Positions 1 to 7,433 of a DNA stretch of 21,982 nucleotides are shown one piece after another (the stretch's first letter is position 1; each line of letters begins with the position of its first letter). The notes beneath the pieces are model-generated. The model saw nothing but the letters and a program-made list of their open reading frames with translations. It did no database searches and was not told the DNA's origin. The stretch is from positions 1 to 21,982 of the forward strand of contig CAYMKJ010000246.1 in the NCBI GenBank assembly GCA_964391025.1, written 5' to 3'. Position numbers and translations under genes: made by a program. Source of the DNA: SHZI01 sp964391025 (GTDB lineage: Bacteria > Pseudomonadota > Gammaproteobacteria > Steroidobacterales > GCA-2729495).

Positions 1-984
1 GACGCCGAGCTGGTTGAGGAGCTGCGGCGCTTCGCACGGGGCGAGGGCTTCGACGAGCAGCCCATGCCGGGGCTCGACTCGGAAGCCATCGACTTCCGAG
101 CTGCTTCCGAGTCGTTCGCCGCCTTCCGCAAGCTCGCCCGCCGCGATCTGGAGACGCTGCGACTCCTCACCGACCACCCGGGCCGCAAGGTCCCGACTGC
201 GGGTGGGATGATCCTGTTCGGCAAGGACCGGGAGCGCCGCTTCCCGGACGCCTGGATCCAGGCCGGCCGTTTTTCGGGCGCCGACAAGAGCCACATCGTC
301 GATCGCGTCGAGATACGCTCCCTGCCCGTGCGCGCTATCGAGGAAGCGATCGCCTTCGTCCACAAACACGCCCTGCACGGCGCCGAGATCGGCCCGGTGC
401 GCCGCAAGGAGCGCTGGAGCCTGCCGCCCGAGGCGGTGCGCGAGGCGATCATCAACGCGGTGGCCCATACCGACTACGCGCAGCGCGGCGCGCCGCTGCG
501 CCTCTCGATCTTCGAGGACCGCATCGAGGTCGAGAACCCGGGTCTCCTGGCCTTCGGCCTCACACTCGAGGATCTTCCGCGCGGCGTCTCGAAGCTGCGC
601 AACCGGGTGATCGGCCGCGTCTTCCACGCCCTCGGCCTGGTCGAGCAGTGGGGCAGCGGCATCCAGCGCATGACCGCCGCCTGCCGCGAGGCCGGGCTTG
701 CGGCTCCGGTGTTCGAGGAACTCGCCACACGCTTCCGGGTCACTATCGGCACCGCGCGAGTGGGCCGTCCCGTGCTCGACGGCACGGACCAATCCATCCT
801 CAAGAGCCTTGCCGGCGGCAAGGGACTTTCCACCAGTGAGATCGCGGCGGCGATCCGCCTCACCCCGCGCGCTACGCGCACCCGGCTCGCCCGGATGGTC
901 GGCCGCGGGCTGGTCAGCGAGATCGGCACCGGGCCACAGGACCCACAGCGGCGCTACTTCCTGGCCGATCGGGGACCGGCATGA
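1..984 (+). CDS. ATP-binding regulator, AlbA_2/HATPase_c_4 (RecG-like) family, 5' part missing
   Basis: The frame is open to the left edge, so the true start lies outside the window; the first internal ATG is at 64. The visible 327 residues resemble the C-terminal half of the family often annotated 'ATP-dependent DNA helicase RecG-related' or 'putative DNA-binding domain protein'. The segment around AIINAVAHTDYAQRG, followed by IEVENPG and then LVEQWGSGIQRM, fits the degenerate GHKL-like ATPase fold (HATPase_c_4): the N-box Asn and the late GSG turn are both visible. The last ~70 residues (TDQSILKSLAG to RYFLAD) look like a winged helix. Such proteins usually have an N-terminal AlbA_2 domain and act as accessory regulators; no target can be inferred. 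The stop overlaps the next start as ATGA, suggesting translational coupling. It is not a helicase, despite the common name. Confidence 0.8.
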   Translation, partial: DAELVEELRRFARGEGFDEQPMPGLDSEAIDFRAASESFAAFRKLARRDLETLRLLTDHPGRKVPTAGGMILFGKDRERRFPDAWIQAGRFSGADKSHIVDRVEIRSLPVRAIEEAIAFVHKHALHGAEIGPVRRKERWSLPPEAVREAIINAVAHTDYAQRGAPLRLSIFEDRIEVENPGLLAFGLTLEDLPRGVSKLRNRVIGRVFHALGLVEQWGSGIQRMTAACREAGLAAPVFEELATRFRVTIGTARVGRPVLDGTDQSILKSLAGGKGLSTSEIAAAIRLTPRATRTRLARMVGRGLVSEIGTGPQDPQRRYFLADRGPA

Positions 985-1442
985 GCACCCTCGAAACCAG
1001 AGTCCCGCCGCCACTCGCCGGCCTGATCTGCGGCGCACTCGCCTGGCTGGCTTCCACCGCCCTCGGCCCCACCGCCATCGCCTCACCCGTTCGCCTGACC
1101 GCCGCGCTCGCCCTTGTGGTGCTCGGTTTCAGCATCGCTACGGCCGGTGTCCGCGCCGTCCTTCGGGCAAAGACCACGCTCAATCCCATCAAGCCGGAGA
1201 CTTCGTCTGCGCTGGTGACCTCCGGCATCTACCGCTACACCCGCAACCCCATGTACTTGGGGATGGCGACCTGGCTGCTGGCCTGGTCGGCCTGGCTGGG
1301 AACACCCGTCGGGCTTCTCGGTGCGCCACTGTTCATGCTGTACATGAACCGGTTTCAGATCGGGCCCGAGGAGCGGGCGTTGCGCAAGCTCTTTGGCGCG
1401 GAATTCACCGCCTACCTGGCGCGCGTTCGCCGCTGGCTGTAG
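981..1442 (+). CDS. Isoprenylcysteine carboxyl methyltransferase/PEMT-like integral membrane protein
   Basis: A 153-residue membrane protein with hydrophobic segments near residues 11-33, 38-60 and 95-122. The signature TSGIYRYTRNPMYLG (residues 80-94) and the C-terminal pattern E-x2-L-x3-FG-x2-F-x2-Y-x2-RVRRWL are characteristic of the ICMT/phospholipid methyltransferase-like family (SAM-binding, small bacterial 'isoprenylcysteine carboxylmethyltransferase family protein'). Bacterial members of this size have no generally established substrate; a methyl transfer to a lipid or hydrophobic thiol is inference from the family. The start ATG overlaps the upstream stop (ATGA), so it is probably translated from the same mRNA as the regulator before it. 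Confidence 0.85.
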   Translation: MSTLETRVPPPLAGLICGALAWLASTALGPTAIASPVRLTAALALVVLGFSIATAGVRAVLRAKTTLNPIKPETSSALVTSGIYRYTRNPMYLGMATWLLAWSAWLGTPVGLLGAPLFMLYMNRFQIGPEERALRKLFGAEFTAYLARVRRWL

Positions 1443-1449
1443 ACAGGCC

Positions 1450-1968
1450 GTGCGTGACATCACCACGCCCCGGCTGAGCCTGCGGCGCTTTACGGAGGGA
1501 GACGCCCCTTTCGCCCTGGCACTGCTCAACGACCCCGGTTGGCTGCGCTTCATTGGCGACAAAGGGGTGCGCACCCTGGAAGACGCAGGCGCCTATCTGC
1601 GGGATGGGCCGATCGCCATGTATGCGCGCTTCGGTCTCGGCCTGCTCTCCGTTGACCTGAAGGACGGTGGTCAGACGATCGGCATGTGCGGACTGATCCG
1701 GCGGGACGGCGTGGCGGATGTGGACATCGGCTTTGCCTTTCTCCCGGCGTTCAGGGCGGAGGGGTATGCGCACGAAGCCGCGTCAGCTACCTTGGCTTAC
1801 GGGCATGGCTCGCGGGGACTCAAACGCATCGTGGGCTTCACGAATCCCGACAACACCAGTTCGGTACGACTCCTGGAGAAGATCGGCATGCGATTCGAAC
1901 GGACGGTGACGCTGCCCGACTCAGCCGAAGAACTGCTGCTCTTCGTCTCCGCGACCCCCGCCGCGTGA
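1450..1968 (+). CDS. GNAT-family N-acetyltransferase (RimJ/RimL-like)
   Basis: The start is chosen as GTG at 1450, because the protein then begins VRDITTPRLSLRRF, the usual opening of RimJ/RimL-type acetyltransferases; the ATG at 1393 lies inside the upstream gene. The product has 172 residues. The acetyl-CoA-binding region is at FLPAFRAEGYAHEA (about residues 97-110), with a degenerate R-x2-G-x-A loop, and the family's late motif NPDNTSSVRLLEKIGM is at 132-147. These enzymes move acetyl from acetyl-CoA to an amine, often a protein N-terminus or small molecule; the substrate here is unknown. The gene starts 7 nt after the upstream stop, and its own stop overlaps the next GTG as GTGA, so it sits inside an operon. 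Confidence 0.85.
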   Translation: MRDITTPRLSLRRFTEGDAPFALALLNDPGWLRFIGDKGVRTLEDAGAYLRDGPIAMYARFGLGLLSVDLKDGGQTIGMCGLIRRDGVADVDIGFAFLPAFRAEGYAHEAASATLAYGHGSRGLKRIVGFTNPDNTSSVRLLEKIGMRFERTVTLPDSAEELLLFVSATPAA

Positions 1969-2378
1969 TTCCCGCTGACCCGACCATCCGCCGCCGCTGG
2001 TTGATCGGCATCGCGGTGTTCGGCGCCGCCTGGTTTCTTCTGCTGTGGCCCCTCGCCAATGCCTTGTTCGGACCGCCGGGCGCCGCTCCTACCAGCGCGC
2101 TGCAGGCGAATCGGCTCATCTACGAAGAGCTGGTGAAGCTGGTGCTCCTGGTGGGCGTGGCGGGATTGGCCGCATGGCTGGGCGTCAATACGCTGACGAC
2201 CCGGTCGTTCCCGCCGGCCGGGCTGCGGGTGCCTTTTCAGATGAGCATCAACCAGGGCAGGACGGCACTTCTGTCCGGGATCGGCCTTCTGATGATTGCG
2301 CTCGTCACGCTGGGCTTCCGGATCGCGTCACTGCGCCTGACGCTGGAGCTGGCTGGGTTGTTGCGGGGGATCGGCTGA
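1965..2378 (+). CDS. Small hypothetical membrane protein, three predicted TM segments
   Basis: The start is taken as GTG 1965, which overlaps the acetyltransferase stop in GTGA; the open frame continues upstream only as an overlap with the acetyltransferase gene. The 137-residue product has hydrophobic stretches at about 12-34, 56-73 and 101-121, separated by short charged loops, and no cysteine pair or catalytic motif. I do not recognise the family. It is the last gene of the plus-strand run; the next gene is convergent and ends 10 nt away with no obvious terminator hairpin between them. A gene on this strand is supported by the stop/start overlap and the regular membrane-protein composition. 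Confidence 0.6.
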   Translation: MIPADPTIRRRWLIGIAVFGAAWFLLLWPLANALFGPPGAAPTSALQANRLIYEELVKLVLLVGVAGLAAWLGVNTLTTRSFPPAGLRVPFQMSINQGRTALLSGIGLLMIALVTLGFRIASLRLTLELAGLLRGIG

Positions 2379-2388
2379 GGCTCCCGGA

Positions 2389-2736
2389 CTACACCGGCAG
2401 CAATGCCCGCAACGATTCCCGAACCTGCTGCTGATCCCCGCGCCCGAGCCGGCCGACCTTTCTCAGGATCAAACCGTGATCCAGAGTGAACAGCTTCATC
2501 CGGATGACTGACAGGGACGGAAGTCCCGCTGCCACTTGACCCTTCACCGGGACGTCCAGTGGCCACGCCGGATTGTCAGCACTCGTGATCATGGCCAGGA
2601 CGGACCGCCCCGGCTTCTCCCCGAGCGCCCGCGCGTGGGACAGCACCAGGGCCGGACGTCGTCGCGTGGTTGCCCGATCGGTAAAGGGAAAGGGCACCAC
2701 GACCACGTCGAAAACGTCATAGGTCACGGTATGCAT
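2389..2736 (-). CDS. Type II toxin, MazF/PemK-like endoribonuclease
   Basis: The 115-residue product has the MazF/PemK architecture: the beta-hairpin opening DVVVVPFPFTDR, then RRRPALVLS (the first conserved Arg/Pro strand), an ITSAD segment, and the late VIRMKLFTLD strand that closes the SH3-like barrel. MazF-family toxins are ribonucleases that cleave mRNA or other RNAs at short sequences; cleavage specificity cannot be read from this sequence. The reading frame overlaps the end of the upstream AbrB-type antitoxin by 20 nt, the usual antitoxin-toxin order. ATG 2736 is the upstream start; GTG at 2727, giving V-TYDVFDVVVVPF, is also possible and closer to the usual MazF N-terminus. Confidence 0.85.
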   Translation of the reverse strand: MHTVTYDVFDVVVVPFPFTDRATTRRRPALVLSHARALGEKPGRSVLAMITSADNPAWPLDVPVKGQVAAGLPSLSVIRMKLFTLDHGLILRKVGRLGRGDQQQVRESLRALLPV

Positions 2737-2947
2737 CCTCGTCAGCCGCCGACGACCACTCTGACAAGGTGCCAGTCAGGCTCCGGGCGAACTCCAGATC
2801 CTGATCCGTCGCCTTGGTGAGCAGGACACCGTTCGGGGTCACATCGAACTGAAGTGCGTCGCCAGCCTTCAGCCCCAGGTTCTCCCGGACTTCCGCCGGC
2901 ACCGTTGCCTGGTACTTGCTGGTCAGCCGGCTGATATTTCCTGCCAT
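2717..2947 (-). CDS. Type II antitoxin, AbrB/SpoVT (MazE-like) DNA-binding protein
   Basis: The start is ATG 2947, preceded by GGAGACC; the open frame extends upstream but that part has no domain. The 76-residue product opens MAGNISRLTSKYQATVPAEVRENLGLKAGDALQFDV, the swapped-hairpin AbrB/SpoVT fold with the typical TSKYQ-x-T(V/I)P turn. The C-terminal ~25 residues (SLTGTLSEWSSAADEDAYRDL) are acidic, as expected of a flexible tail that wraps the toxin. Known behaviour of the family: it neutralises the partner toxin and autorepresses the operon. It precedes the MazF-like gene and overlaps it by 20 nt. Possible operator sequence lies directly upstream. Confidence 0.87.
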   Translation of the reverse strand: MAGNISRLTSKYQATVPAEVRENLGLKAGDALQFDVTPNGVLLTKATDQDLEFARSLTGTLSEWSSAADEDAYRDL

Positions 2948-2958
2948 GTCTGGTCTCC

Positions 2959-2987
2959 GTAATGGGTAATACGGTAATGCTAGCATG
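2959..2987 (-). promoter_or_regulatory. Putative promoter/operator of the AbrB-MazF module
   Basis: On the plus strand GTAAT occurs three times, at 2959, 2966 and 2974 (spacings 7 and 8), and is followed by the perfect 10-bp palindrome ATGCTAGCAT at 2977-2986. On the minus strand the palindrome contains TGCTAGCAT, which could act as an extended -10 about 30 nt before the antitoxin start. The combination of repeats and palindrome fits an autoregulatory site, but no binding data can be inferred. Confidence 0.4.
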
Positions 2988-3112
2988 ACAGCTTCGCTGG
3001 GTGAGGACGGTAGTGGGATTCTGGGACACCCCTCCCAGCTCCGGCCAGCAACAAATCCGGACATTCCGACACGAAACGCGACTCGTGTTGAACGGTCCGG
3101 GCTACAACGCTA

Positions 3113-3153
3113 TGCACAGCCAGACAGCTCCTTGGTATGATGAATCATCATAC
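3113..3153 (+). promoter_or_regulatory. Promoter and perfect inverted-repeat operator of the RHH-MazF module
   Basis: A perfect inverted repeat GTATGATG-AAT-CATCATAC spans 3135-3153 (8-bp arms, 3-nt centre). Its left arm is part of an extended -10, TGGTATGAT (hexamer TATGAT at 3136-3141), with TGCACA at 3113-3118 as a 4/6 -35 match and a 17-bp spacer. A repressor bound to the repeat would cover the -10. The site is 15 nt before the ribbon-helix-helix antitoxin start, which fits autorepression as known for CopG/RHH antitoxins. Confidence 0.65.
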
Positions 3154-3167
3154 TACAGGCGCCTCCC

Positions 3168-3410
3168 ATGCCAAGCGTAAAAGTTGCCGTAACGGTCGAT
3201 AGTGACACCTTGAAACGAGTGGACTCTCTAGTGGCACGCAACGTATTCCCGAACCGCAGTCAGGCATTCCAGGCTGCTCTGGCCGAGAAACTTGCGCGCC
3301 TGGAACGCAGCCGTCTGGCGACCGAGTGCGCCAAGCTCGATCCGAAATTCGAGCAGGCACTGGCAGATGAAGGTCTGGACCGGGAGCGGGATGCGTGGCC
3401 GGAATACTGA
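3168..3410 (+). CDS. Type II antitoxin, ribbon-helix-helix (CopG-like)
   Basis: The 80-residue product begins MPSVKVAVTVDSDTLKRVDSLV, a beta strand (VKVAVTVD) followed by two helices around VFPNRSQAFQAALAEKLARL; this is the ribbon-helix-helix layout, in which the strand reads DNA as a dimer and N-x-S-Q-A caps helix B. The C-terminal half, with KLDPKFEQALADEGLDRERDAWPEY, is acidic and probably the toxin-binding part. The stop overlaps the next start by 16 nt. The strong inverted repeat just upstream is the likely autorepression operator. It is unrelated to the AbrB-type antitoxin of the divergent neighbouring module. Confidence 0.87.
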   Translation: MPSVKVAVTVDSDTLKRVDSLVARNVFPNRSQAFQAALAEKLARLERSRLATECAKLDPKFEQALADEGLDRERDAWPEY

Positions 3411-3733
3411 GGGGCGAAGTCCGGTGGGCAGATCTCAGTCCGGCAAGAGGTCGGGAACAAGCCGGCGCGAGGCCAGTCCTGATCCTGAGTCAGGACGTCT
3501 TTAACGAGCGCTCCGGAACAGTCATTGCGGCTGCCCTCACCAGCCAGCCACAGCGCGCGGGATTTCCGCTGACTCTCCAGCTCGGCGCCACACGCTTGCC
3601 CAAGGCATCGTGGGTCAAAATAAGCCAGGTACGGACGTTATCCGTCGAGCGGATTGGGAAAAGGGTTGGCCGGGTGACGCCGGAGGAACTGGGGCAGGTT
3701 ATCGAAGGACTGAACGAGATCATCGGGGCCTGA
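3395..3733 (+). CDS. Type II toxin, MazF/PemK-like endoribonuclease
   Basis: The 112-residue product reads RGEVRWADLSPARGREQAGARPVLILSQDVFN, the classic MazF opening: G-E-V-x-W, then RGREQAGxRPVL(I)LS with the catalytic-region arginine. The VIAAALTSQP and LPKASWVKISQVRTL strands complete the fold (S-W-V-x-(I/V)-x-Q-(V/I)-R-T). MazF toxins cleave RNA and are held in check by their antitoxin; targets are unknown here. The gene overlaps the RHH antitoxin by 16 nt, so the pair is co-translated. It is convergent with rho: its stop at 3731-3733 is 24 nt from the rho stop, and the gap is filled by a REP-type element. Confidence 0.9.
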   Translation: MAGILRGEVRWADLSPARGREQAGARPVLILSQDVFNERSGTVIAAALTSQPQRAGFPLTLQLGATRLPKASWVKISQVRTLSVERIGKRVGRVTPEELGQVIEGLNEIIGA

Positions 3734-3738
3734 CGAAG

Positions 3739-3757
3739 GTCGCTGCTGAAGGCGCTC

Positions 3758-3761
<4 letters not shown>
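3739..3761 (-). repeat. REP-type element (GTAGGAGCGCC family)
   Basis: Read on minus, this 23-nt sequence starts GTAGGAGCGCCTTCAG and differs at only two positions from both arms of the paired element at 17567-17621. The 5' GTAG head is typical of the REP families mobilised by RAYT (TnpA-REP) transposases. The rho stop codon TAG (3760-3758) is inside the GTAG head. The hairpin could also act as a transcript-end barrier between the convergent mazF-like and rho genes. Confidence 0.75.
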
Positions 3762-5275
<1,514 letters not shown>

Positions 5276-5359
5276 GCATGAATCCTTGATAGTGAATTTG
5301 AGTAGAGCATTTGGGTAGCGCGTCTGGGCCGTCAGGCCGGAAGTGCAGTGGGGCGTTGA

Positions 5360-5680
5360 CTAAAGCCTGTCGTCGAGGAGCTTCTGCAATTGCTCTTTCG
5401 ACACTATGCCAACATGCTGAGCCTCGACGACACCGTCCTTGAACAGCATCAGCGTGGGGATGCTACGAATACCGTATTTCATGGCGGTGCTCTGGCTGCC
5501 TTCGACATCGACCTTGGCGATCTCGATGCGGTCCTGATACTCGACAGCGATCTGTTCGAGGATCGGCCCGATACTCTTGCAGGGGCCGCACCACTCGGCC
5601 CAGAAATCCACCAGCACGGGTCGGCTGGACTTCAATACCTTGGCTTCGAAGGTGTCGTCGGAGACGTGAACTATGCTCAT
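5360..5680 (-). CDS. trxA: Thioredoxin 1
   Basis: The 106-residue product is a standard cytoplasmic thioredoxin: beta-strand PVLVDFWAEWCGPC with the redox-active CGPC at 31-34, and the cis-proline in IPTLMLF at residue 75. It reduces disulfides in proteins such as ribonucleotide reductase and PAPS reductase, using electrons from thioredoxin reductase. The start ATG 5680 has AGAGGA just upstream. It is followed on the same strand, 84 nt later, by rho, and rhlB is divergent upstream; this rhlB/trxA/rho cluster is the ordinary gammaproteobacterial arrangement. The cysQ gene nearby handles PAP from the PAPS-reductase step, but the two are not in one operon. Confidence 0.97.
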   Translation of the reverse strand: MSIVHVSDDTFEAKVLKSSRPVLVDFWAEWCGPCKSIGPILEQIAVEYQDRIEIAKVDVEGSQSTAMKYGIRSIPTLMLFKDGVVEAQHVGIVSKEQLQKLLDDRL

Positions 5681-5753
5681 GGTCCTCTGGATGGTCCTGA
5701 TAGTGCTCGGTGTCTAGGGGTTAGTGCGCGGAGTTTGTATGGAAGTTACGACG

Positions 5754-5809
5754 GGTTCAGCGCCACAGGTTCAACGCCTCAGGTTCAACGCCACGGGTTC
5801 AACGCTTCG
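5754..5809. repeat. Four tandem 14-bp repeats (GGTTCAACGCcaca-like)
   Basis: Copies start at 5754, 5768, 5782 and 5796, each beginning GGTTCA(A/G)CGC followed by four variable bases (CACA, CTCA, CACG, TTCG). The array is 56 bp and lies ~75 nt upstream of the trxA start. It is clean at the base level, with no coding frame across it. A function as protein-binding iterons is possible but only inference. Confidence 0.85.
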
Positions 5810-5981
5810 GCCGGGCCTTCCGAGGAAAGTCACTTCGGGGGCATCAGGCGGGCTTCCTCATGAAGCCGGCGTGAAGCGCGGGGCCGGATAGGGCACAATC
5901 CGAAATCGAGAAGCGTTTTCTGGAGCTTCCTGCGTGTCCCGTCTGGGTTAACTAACCTGGGGTAGCCCGTCTGGAATCATC

Positions 5982-6010
5982 TTGACTGTAATTGGCCGCA
6001 GCCCTAGAAG
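5982..6010 (+). promoter_or_regulatory. Putative sigma-70 promoter for rhlB
   Basis: TTGACT (5982-5987) is a 5/6 -35 match, followed by a 17-bp spacer and TAGAAG (6005-6010), a 4/6 -10 match. It would give a leader of about 95 nt before the rhlB start at 6111. Other weaker combinations exist in the spacer, so this is only the best candidate seen. Confidence 0.35.
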
Positions 6011-6110
6011 CCTAATGGGTAGCCGAAGAGGCGCGCGGCGGATGGACCAATTTGAACCTGTCCCGCTGACTTTTGCAAGGGGGACGGTTCGCTTTTGACT
6101 GTAGGGTGAC

Positions 6111-7421
6111 ATGAGCCGCGAGCACAACGTCCTGTTTTCCGAATTGGGCCTACCGCCCGAAATCCTCGTCGGCGTCCGCGCCGCGGGCTTTCAGCAATGC
6201 ACGCCGATCCAGGCGCAGACCCTCCCGATAGCCCTCCAGGGCAAGGACGTCGCCGGACAGGCGCAGACCGGCACCGGCAAGACCGCGGCCTTCCTCCTCG
6301 CGATGTTCAATCACCTGCTGAAACATCCCGGTCACCGCAGCAACCAACCCGCCCCCCGTGCGCTGATCCTGGCCCCAACCCGCGAACTTGCCGTGCAGAT
6401 CCACGCAGATGCCCTGATTCTCGGCAGCGGCACGGGCCTCCGAATGTCCGTGGTCTACGGGGGCGCCGACTACGACAAGCAGCGCGAAGAACTTCAGCGC
6501 GGCGTCGATGTGCTGATCGGCACACCGGGCCGACTGATCGATTATTTCCGCCAGCACATCTACACACTGAGTCACGCCCAGGTGCTGGTAATGGACGAGG
6601 CCGACCGCATGTTCGACCTCGGCTTCATCAAGGACATCCGCTTTCTCCTCAGGCGACTGCCGCCGCCCGACAAGCGCCTGAACCTGCTGTTCTCCGCCAC
6701 GCTGGGCCACCGCGTGCTTGAGCTTGCCTACGAGCACATGAACAACCCGGAAACCGTACAGATCGAGCCGGACAAGAAGACGGTGGACCTGGTGACCCAG
6801 TGCATCTATTTCCCCGGGAACGAGGAGAAGGGCCGGCTACTGGTCGGCCTCCTGCGCAGCATGCAGGCGCGGCGCACGATGGTCTTCGTCAACACCAAGC
6901 GCGCGGCCGAAGACATTGCCCGGCTGCTGGCGCACAACGGCCTGCCGGCAGAGGCCATCAACGGCGATGTGCCCCAGAACAAGCGGCTGCGCATGCTGAA
7001 AGACTTCCAGGAAGGTTCTCTTCCAGTCCTCGTGGCCACCGACGTAGCTTCCCGGGGACTGCACGTGCCGGACGTGAGCCACGTGATCAACTACGACCTG
7101 CCCCAGGATGCGCCGGACTACGTGCACCGCATCGGCCGCACGGCCCGGGCCGGCGCGAGTGGCGACGCCATCAGTTTCGCCTGCGAAACCTATGCGTTTT
7201 CCCTGCCGGAGATCGAGGACTACATCGGCCATCGCATCCCGGTGGGCACGGTGGAGCCCTCACTGCTCGAGGGCGTAAAGATTCCGCCCTGGGCGCCGCG
7301 CAAATACCCGCCCCAGGGCGGGCGACCCGCCGGGAGAAGTGGCAGTGGTGGCCGACCCGGAAGTGGTGGGCGTTCCGGGGGCGGTGGCCGGCCGGCCGGC
7401 GGCGGTCGTCGGGGCCGGTAG
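6111..7421 (+). CDS. rhlB: ATP-dependent DEAD-box RNA helicase RhlB
   Basis: RhlB unwinds structured RNA and in E. coli works in the RNA degradosome with RNase E and PNPase. All DEAD-box motifs are present: Q motif GFQQCTPIQ, motif I AQTGTGKT (51-58), Ia PTRELA (89-94), II DEAD (162-165), III SAT (195-197), VI HRIGRTARAG (339-348). Segments such as DEADRMFDLGFIKDIR and PEIEDYIGHRIPV track E. coli RhlB specifically rather than RhlE or SrmB. The 436-residue protein ends in a Gly/Arg-rich tail (from ~402, with GGRP, SGGG and RRGR), likely disordered and RNA-binding. AGGGTGAC precedes ATG 6111. Divergent from trxA-rho. Its stop TAG is inside a GTAGGAG palindrome shared with the convergent yrfG gene. 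Confidence 0.96.
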   Translation: MSREHNVLFSELGLPPEILVGVRAAGFQQCTPIQAQTLPIALQGKDVAGQAQTGTGKTAAFLLAMFNHLLKHPGHRSNQPAPRALILAPTRELAVQIHADALILGSGTGLRMSVVYGGADYDKQREELQRGVDVLIGTPGRLIDYFRQHIYTLSHAQVLVMDEADRMFDLGFIKDIRFLLRRLPPPDKRLNLLFSATLGHRVLELAYEHMNNPETVQIEPDKKTVDLVTQCIYFPGNEEKGRLLVGLLRSMQARRTMVFVNTKRAAEDIARLLAHNGLPAEAINGDVPQNKRLRMLKDFQEGSLPVLVATDVASRGLHVPDVSHVINYDLPQDAPDYVHRIGRTARAGASGDAISFACETYAFSLPEIEDYIGHRIPVGTVEPSLLEGVKIPPWAPRKYPPQGGRPAGRSGSGGRPGSGGRSGGGGRPAGGGRRGR

Positions 7422-7433
7422 GAGGGCTCCTAC
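7418..7433. repeat. GTAGGAG palindrome, likely core-deleted REP pair
   Basis: GTAGGAG-GG-CTCCTAC is a perfect inverted repeat with 7-bp arms. The two arms are the REP heads seen at 17567-17621, in the same outward orientation but without the hairpin core. The left arm carries the rhlB stop (TAG 7419-7421) and the right arm the yrfG stop (TAG 7432-7430 on minus). It is the only sequence between the two convergent genes. Confidence 0.75.

Larger units (their letters stand above)
5681..6110. other. Intergenic spacer between trxA and rhlB
   Basis: This 430-bp divergent spacer holds no convincing gene. It contains four 14-bp tandem repeats (5754-5809), a small hairpin with arms GGCTTC/GAAGCC at 5851-5867, a putative rhlB promoter (5982-6010), and a GTCCC...GGGAC inverted pair near 6059-6086. 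The trxA ribosome binding site lies at its left end, and AGGGTGAC precedes the rhlB start at its right end. No promoter for trxA could be identified with confidence. Confidence 0.7.

Noticed and set aside
1..984. RecG helicase
   Set aside because: None of the helicase motifs (Walker A, DExH, motif VI) is present; the sequence fits the HATPase_c_4-type regulator family.
2084..2092. GCTCCTACC, similar to a REP head, inside the small membrane protein gene
   Set aside because: It lacks the REP core and lies within a coding region, so it is likely chance.
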